Shown here piece after piece: positions 60,256-64,000 of a stretch of DNA of 64,000 nucleotides (position 1 is the stretch's first letter; each line of letters begins with the position of its first letter). Both the position numbers and the translations under genes were made by a program. The stretch is from Desulfotignum sp032250905 (lineage in GTDB: Bacteria; Desulfobacterota; Desulfobacteria; Desulfobacterales; Desulfobacteraceae). The DNA lies in the NCBI GenBank assembly GCA_032250905.1, contig JAVVEQ010000002.1:112545-176544 (forward strand). The letters run 5' to 3'. The notes under the pieces were generated by a model. It saw only the letters and a list, made by a program, of their open reading frames with translations. It ran no database searches and was not told where the DNA came from.

Positions 60256-61673
60256 AACCGTTCCTTTGGTGGGTTGAAATACCCGTTGATCAGCCGGGGA
60301 AATGTCTTTTTCAGCGATGCTATCAACGCCGCCATTCCCATGGCCGGACCGCCGGGCCCAGCGATTTCCATGGCGGCAACATACTGCCGGGGATCATAGT
60401 TGAGATTGCGCCACTGGATCATGTTGATATCGTGTTTACGGATAAATTCAAACAAGGCGGCCACTTCTTTTTCAGAATCTGTGAACCCCGGACAGTTCAA
60501 GTAGTTGATGGCCACAAATTTGCCATGGGCCCTGGCGGTGTCAATACTTTTCAGTAAATCTTTCCATGTATAGGATTTGGGTCTGAAATAGGCGGTATAG
60601 GTGTCTTGCCGCACGGAATTCATGGATACCCGCATGCTGTCCAGTCCGGCCTCGCACAAGGCGTTTACCTGTTCCGGCAGGCTGGCATTGGTGTTCAGGT
60701 TGATGGTTCCCTGGTCGGTGTTTTCACGGATCATTTGAACCGCCGGTACAATGGCTTTGTGTGCGGTCAGCGGCTCCCCTTCACATCCCTGTCCGAAACT
60801 CACCACGGCCCGGGGCACATGCCGGATATGTTCCAGGCTGGCCTGGGCGATCTCTTGGGCCGTGGGCGTGAACGCAATACGGTCCTGGCAGGCATGCAGA
60901 CCTGTGCCGGGCTGCAGAGAGATGCACCCCAGACAGTTGGCGTTGCACACCCGGGAGGTGGGCAGCGGGGCTTCATAGCGTTTGAGAAAAAAGTTTTTCC
61001 CGGCCGGGCATCCATACTGCAGCGCACAGGTTTCCAGATGACGCATCAGCCGGTTTTCCGGATATTTTTTCTGCATCTGCCGCACCCCCTGGACCACCTT
61101 GTTTCGGGGCATCTGCCGAAGATCCTGCCGGGGTTCGGCATCCACCTGCAGGGCGGCGGAGCGAAATCGTTTTTTGCCGAACCCCACAGCCCCGTATGAG
61201 AAAAGAGGCAGCAGCTTTGCGTCAGCAGGGGCTTCGTAGGCACAAACACAGCGGTTTACGTACCCGGGGGAATTGAAGACCGCCACGGGAAATATTTTTT
61301 CATCCGGCGCAAACGGGTTCCGGCGCAATGTTTCAAACCGGTCCAGAGCCAGGTTGTATACGATCGGAGCCCTGTCCGGCAGCATCATCAGCTCGCTGCC
61401 ATGGGGCATGGCAAGGGTTTCGGACCGGGTCAGCAGCACAGGCTGATCTTTGGAAAATCCGACCGCTCCGTATCCTTCCAGGTCAAATATCTCTCCGTTT
61501 TCCGCTGCCGCTACAGCCGTTAGAATCTGTGTTTTGTTCCGGGTGATGAGGGTCTCCAAAAAATACGGGTTAAACGTGATTTTTTCTAAGAAATCAGCAA
61601 ATATAAATATTTTATCAACCGGTACCGCCAAAGTCCAACGGATTTTGGCCAACACAAAAACTTCTGTTTTCAA
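60252..61673 (-). CDS. Radical SAM protein
   Basis: 473 residues. The cluster motif is CNANCLGC near residue 240 (CX3CX2C), followed by SFGQGCEGEP for SAM binding and a barrel with INLNTNASLPEQV. The first 230 residues are a separate region found in a widespread but uncharacterised deltaproteobacterial group. The start is taken as TTG 61673 behind AAAAAGG; it is uncertain. The reaction cannot be named. It overlaps the downstream synthase-like gene by four bases. Confidence 0.78.
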   Translation of the reverse strand: MKTEVFVLAKIRWTLAVPVDKIFIFADFLEKITFNPYFLETLITRNKTQILTAVAAAENGEIFDLEGYGAVGFSKDQPVLLTRSETLAMPHGSELMMLPDRAPIVYNLALDRFETLRRNPFAPDEKIFPVAVFNSPGYVNRCVCAYEAPADAKLLPLFSYGAVGFGKKRFRSAALQVDAEPRQDLRQMPRNKVVQGVRQMQKKYPENRLMRHLETCALQYGCPAGKNFFLKRYEAPLPTSRVCNANCLGCISLQPGTGLHACQDRIAFTPTAQEIAQASLEHIRHVPRAVVSFGQGCEGEPLTAHKAIVPAVQMIRENTDQGTINLNTNASLPEQVNALCEAGLDSMRVSMNSVRQDTYTAYFRPKSYTWKDLLKSIDTARAHGKFVAINYLNCPGFTDSEKEVAALFEFIRKHDINMIQWRNLNYDPRQYVAAMEIAGPGGPAMGMAALIASLKKTFPRLINGYFNPPKERF

Positions 61674-61766
61674 CGCAGACCTTTTTCTGATACTTTGTCT
61701 GGAAACTTACCAGAAAGGTTTTTAAAAGGTATTATTAAAATTTCAAATATATGAGGAGAAAACGAA

Positions 61767-62072
61767 ATGATCCATGTCATTGCGTCAATACAGGTAAAAA
61801 AAGGGCGGGTATCCGAATTTCTGGAAATTTTTAAATCCAATATGCCGGCGGTGTTGAAAGAAAAGGGGTGTATCGAATATGTTCCGGCCGTCGACGTTCT
61901 AACAGATCTGCCTCCACAGGAGAAAGATGATCATGTTGTCACGGTCATCGAAAAGTGGAACAGTCTGGAGGATCTGACGGCACATATGTCCGCACCCCAC
62001 ATGCTGGCATACAGGGAAAAAACAAGGGCGCTGGTTGAAAGAACATCTGTCAGAATTTTGACACAGGCATAG
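61767..62072 (+). CDS. Antibiotic biosynthesis monooxygenase (ABM)-domain protein
   Basis: 101 residues, dimeric ferredoxin-like fold. MIHVIASIQVKKGRVSEFLE at the N-terminus and EKWNSLEDLTAHMSAPHM are typical of YgiN-like putative quinol monooxygenases. It is cytoplasmic. AGGAG lies before the ATG. It is a lone gene between two minus-strand units; substrate unknown. Confidence 0.82.
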   Translation: MIHVIASIQVKKGRVSEFLEIFKSNMPAVLKEKGCIEYVPAVDVLTDLPPQEKDDHVVTVIEKWNSLEDLTAHMSAPHMLAYREKTRALVERTSVRILTQA

Positions 62073-62170
62073 TGAAAAATGAAAAGGTCATATGCTTGAG
62101 GCAATCCCGCTCCGTGTTGGATCGCCTCAACCAAAGCATTGAAATGGTCCTGGGAATGGGCACGCGACAA

Positions 62171-62698
62171 TTATGTCCAGAGATATATAAAACAGCCGAT
62201 GTAGACCACCGCAGCGGACAGGGCGATAACCATTCTGATTGTGGACAGGTCAAATACACGCTGGATCGTTTTGGCCGTCACAACCAGACCATAAACGCCG
62301 GTCAGGATAAAGGCCGTCAGGACTAACGGGCCGGGAGATTGTACCTGGAGTAAGGCCAGAAACGGGGCCACAGGCCACAGGGAGATGGCGGCAACACCGA
62401 TGGTGAAATAGACGGCCAGAAACGCGGCGTTCCCGCCCAGGGCTTTCAGGAACACCCAGATGAACAGCACGGCGCCTGCATGCATGAGAAACGCCACTGG
62501 AATACCGGCCAGGGAGAGTTTGAGGAGCCCCTGGCCGGCAAGCAGATCACGGCTGATCCAGGCGGCGGTACTGCCGTAGATCAACCCCAGAAGAGATACA
62601 TGACATATGCAGATCCAGGGCAGGTGGCTTCCGGGCAATTGCCTGACACCGGATGGATCGAGTCTGAAAAGCCGGATCATAGCGGCGGGGTAACTCAT
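62171..62698 (-). CDS. Hypothetical integral membrane protein (Yip1-like)
   Basis: 175 residues from ATG 62698, chosen because AAAGG lies 6 bases before it; ATG 62704 is an alternative. Five hydrophobic helices with short loops, the pattern of the loosely defined Yip1/DUF1282-type family. No catalytic motif. It follows the Na:solute symporter gene by about 76 bases and is probably cotranscribed with it, so it may be an accessory protein. Confidence 0.55.
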   Translation of the reverse strand: MSYPAAMIRLFRLDPSGVRQLPGSHLPWICICHVSLLGLIYGSTAAWISRDLLAGQGLLKLSLAGIPVAFLMHAGAVLFIWVFLKALGGNAAFLAVYFTIGVAAISLWPVAPFLALLQVQSPGPLVLTAFILTGVYGLVVTAKTIQRVFDLSTIRMVIALSAAVVYIGCFIYLWT

Positions 62699-62774
62699 TG
62701 GCATCCTTTGAAATATTCTGTGCTGCCCGGTACCCGGGACAGGCCGGGTCCGGGCTGAAACACAGGGATATGGA

Positions 62775-64000
62775 TTACCAGGGCTGCAGGCCCCAGATAA
62801 AGACAACGACGCAGACGGCTGAGATGATCAAAGGCCATTTGATGCCGTTGTAACGGGATTCATCGTAATCAGGACCCCAGCCATGGATCCGGTCAATCAC
62901 TTTTTTGTCCGCCAGTGTGGGGGCGTATGCCTTCAGTGCAGACATCCGGTTGAAGGCGATGGACAAGATGATAAACATGGCAAAGCTCAAGGGGATGGTC
63001 ACCATGCCGCCGGACATCCCCAAAGCCGCAACAAGGCCGGAACCGATGCAGACGGACGGCAGCACATGTGGGGAGATCAAGATGTAGATGCTCCCGCAGA
63101 CCATGGAGGAAATGATCAATGCCAGCTTGTTGGCCTCCTTCCACCAGACCCCCAGAAGAATGGCCGGGGTGGCGGTGGTGGCCAGTAGACCGAAGGCCCA
63201 AAGAATACTGGTTACCAGGAATTTCGGGGGGTTGAATGCCATGAGGATGGCAGCCAGTCCGCCCAGAGCCAGGGCCGCATATCCCCATTTCATCTTTTTG
63301 GCGGATGCCATGTCGGGCGAGATGATTCCCAGGAGGTCCGATCCCACCAGGCCGGCAATGGCCATGAGGTTACCTCCGATGGTGGACAGTCCTGCTGCTA
63401 CAGCCCCGCCCATGACAAAGGCAGCTACCAGGGTCGGGTTATAGAAAACATTGAGGATCAGAAGGGTCTGGTCCGGCTTCTCAATGATCCGGCCGGTGGT
63501 GGCGGTGAAGAAATTGCCCGCAAAACCGACCACATAGGTGCCGGAAAACAGCAACCCCAGAAAGATGGCAAACCACACCACAGCCCACCGGGCACTTTTC
63601 ACCGAGGATGAGGTGAACACCTTCATGGCCAGATGGGGCAGGGCCACCGGTCCCAGTGTAAAGGCCGGGATCAGGGCAAAATACCAGCGGAAATCGTATT
63701 TCATGTCAAAAAAAGTGGGGATGTTCTTGATCATGTCCGGCACCATGTCCCCGTAGGCCAGGGGCGGAAACCACCATCCTGAAGATCCCATGGCCTTCAT
63801 GATGGCACCCATGGGGACGATCATGGCAATGGTCATCACGATCATCTGGAATGCCGCGTTGTAGGTGGCTCCGTACATGCCGCCGATGGTGATGAATCCC
63901 ACCGTGGCCAGGCCTGCCACAATGATGGCCACATTGTAGGGCACCCCGAACAGCAGCTCGAATGCCTGTCCCAGTCCGACCATCTGGCCAAGGGCATACA
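62775..64000 (-). CDS. Sodium:solute symporter family protein, C-terminal part (5' end outside window)
   Basis: The open frame runs to the window edge and continues beyond. Visible: about 408 residues with at least nine membrane helices; ATVGFITIGGMYGATYNAAF, GPVALPHLAMK and GAVAAGLSTIGGNLMAIAG are typical of the SSS family near the acetate/organic-acid symporters (ActP-like). Sodium-coupled uptake of a monocarboxylate would fit the rest of the window. A cytoplasmic tail of about 50 residues follows the last-but-one helix. The substrate is not settled. Confidence 0.85.
   Translation of the reverse strand, partial: YALGQMVGLGQAFELLFGVPYNVAIIVAGLATVGFITIGGMYGATYNAAFQMIVMTIAMIVPMGAIMKAMGSSGWWFPPLAYGDMVPDMIKNIPTFFDMKYDFRWYFALIPAFTLGPVALPHLAMKVFTSSSVKSARWAVVWFAIFLGLLFSGTYVVGFAGNFFTATTGRIIEKPDQTLLILNVFYNPTLVAAFVMGGAVAAGLSTIGGNLMAIAGLVGSDLLGIISPDMASAKKMKWGYAALALGGLAAILMAFNPPKFLVTSILWAFGLLATTATPAILLGVWWKEANKLALIISSMVCGSIYILISPHVLPSVCIGSGLVAALGMSGGMVTIPLSFAMFIILSIAFNRMSALKAYAPTLADKKVIDRIHGWGPDYDESRYNGIKWPLIISAVCVVVFIWGLQPW

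Noticed and set aside
1..64000. CRISPR arrays, tRNA, rRNA, insertion sequences, prophage genes
   Set aside because: No regular spaced repeats, tRNA cloverleaf, rRNA-like stretch, transposase or phage gene was recognised on reading both strands.

Overview
The window reads as chromosomal DNA of an anaerobic deltaproteobacterium (Desulfobacterota), most like a completely oxidising sulfate reducer of the Desulfobacteraceae. This is inferred from gene content: a contiguous methylmalonyl-CoA to malate pathway, ferredoxin-dependent 2-oxoacid oxidoreductase, a Wolinella-type dihaem fumarate reductase, several acyl-CoA modules and rubrerythrin. No sulfate-reduction gene, rRNA, tRNA, CRISPR array or insertion sequence was seen, so the assignment is not proven. 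Genes are tightly packed; no stretch over 300 bases lacks a gene.

Layout. 1-3.8 kb: 3' end of a class A penicillin-binding protein, a SPOR-domain membrane protein, a small unknown protein and a tRNA-dihydrouridine synthase. 4.0-16.3 kb (+ strand): methylmalonyl-CoA epimerase, mutase and MeaB chaperone, succinyl-CoA synthetase, fumarate reductase CAB, class I fumarase and a transporter, i.e. propionyl-CoA to malate. 16.4-22.3 kb: a deleted nitroreductase pseudogene, rubrerythrin, a Na/phosphate symporter, an acetyl-CoA hydrolase/transferase-GNAT fusion and a methyltransferase. 22.35-29.75 kb (- strand): a leucine/isovalerate-type operon (acyl-CoA dehydrogenase, methylglutaconyl-CoA hydratase-like protein, carboxyltransferase, HMG-CoA-lyase-like protein, XRE-cupin regulator, acetoacetyl-CoA synthetase). 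30-38.5 kb: two stress-type genes, then a TetR regulator followed by IcmF (fused acyl-CoA mutase), thiolase, 3-hydroxyacyl-CoA dehydrogenase and an M24 peptidase. 38.6-48 kb (- strand): a USP-receiver fusion, then a Liv-type ABC transporter with two acyl-CoA ligases among its genes. 48.2-52 kb: two histidine kinases, a response regulator and a zinc-ribbon protein. 52.3-59 kb: branched-chain aminotransferase, XRE-cupin regulator and acyl-CoA dehydrogenase facing a VOR-like 2-oxoacid:ferredoxin oxidoreductase operon. 59.1-64 kb: an isopropylmalate-synthase-like protein coupled to a radical SAM protein, a small monooxygenase-like protein, a membrane protein and a truncated Na:solute symporter.

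How it fits together. Three promoter regions - before the leucine-type operon, before tetR-icmF and before the transporter/ligase operon - carry the same 16-bp palindrome, GAYTGAGCGCTCGWTC, in the same orientation relative to transcription. This ties about 26 kb into one predicted TetR regulon for uptake, activation, carbon-skeleton rearrangement and oxidation of branched-chain acids. With the nearby aminotransferase and VOR-like enzyme, and the methylmalonyl-CoA route, the window encodes most of a branched-chain amino/fatty acid oxidation system. This regulon is the strongest candidate for something not previously described.
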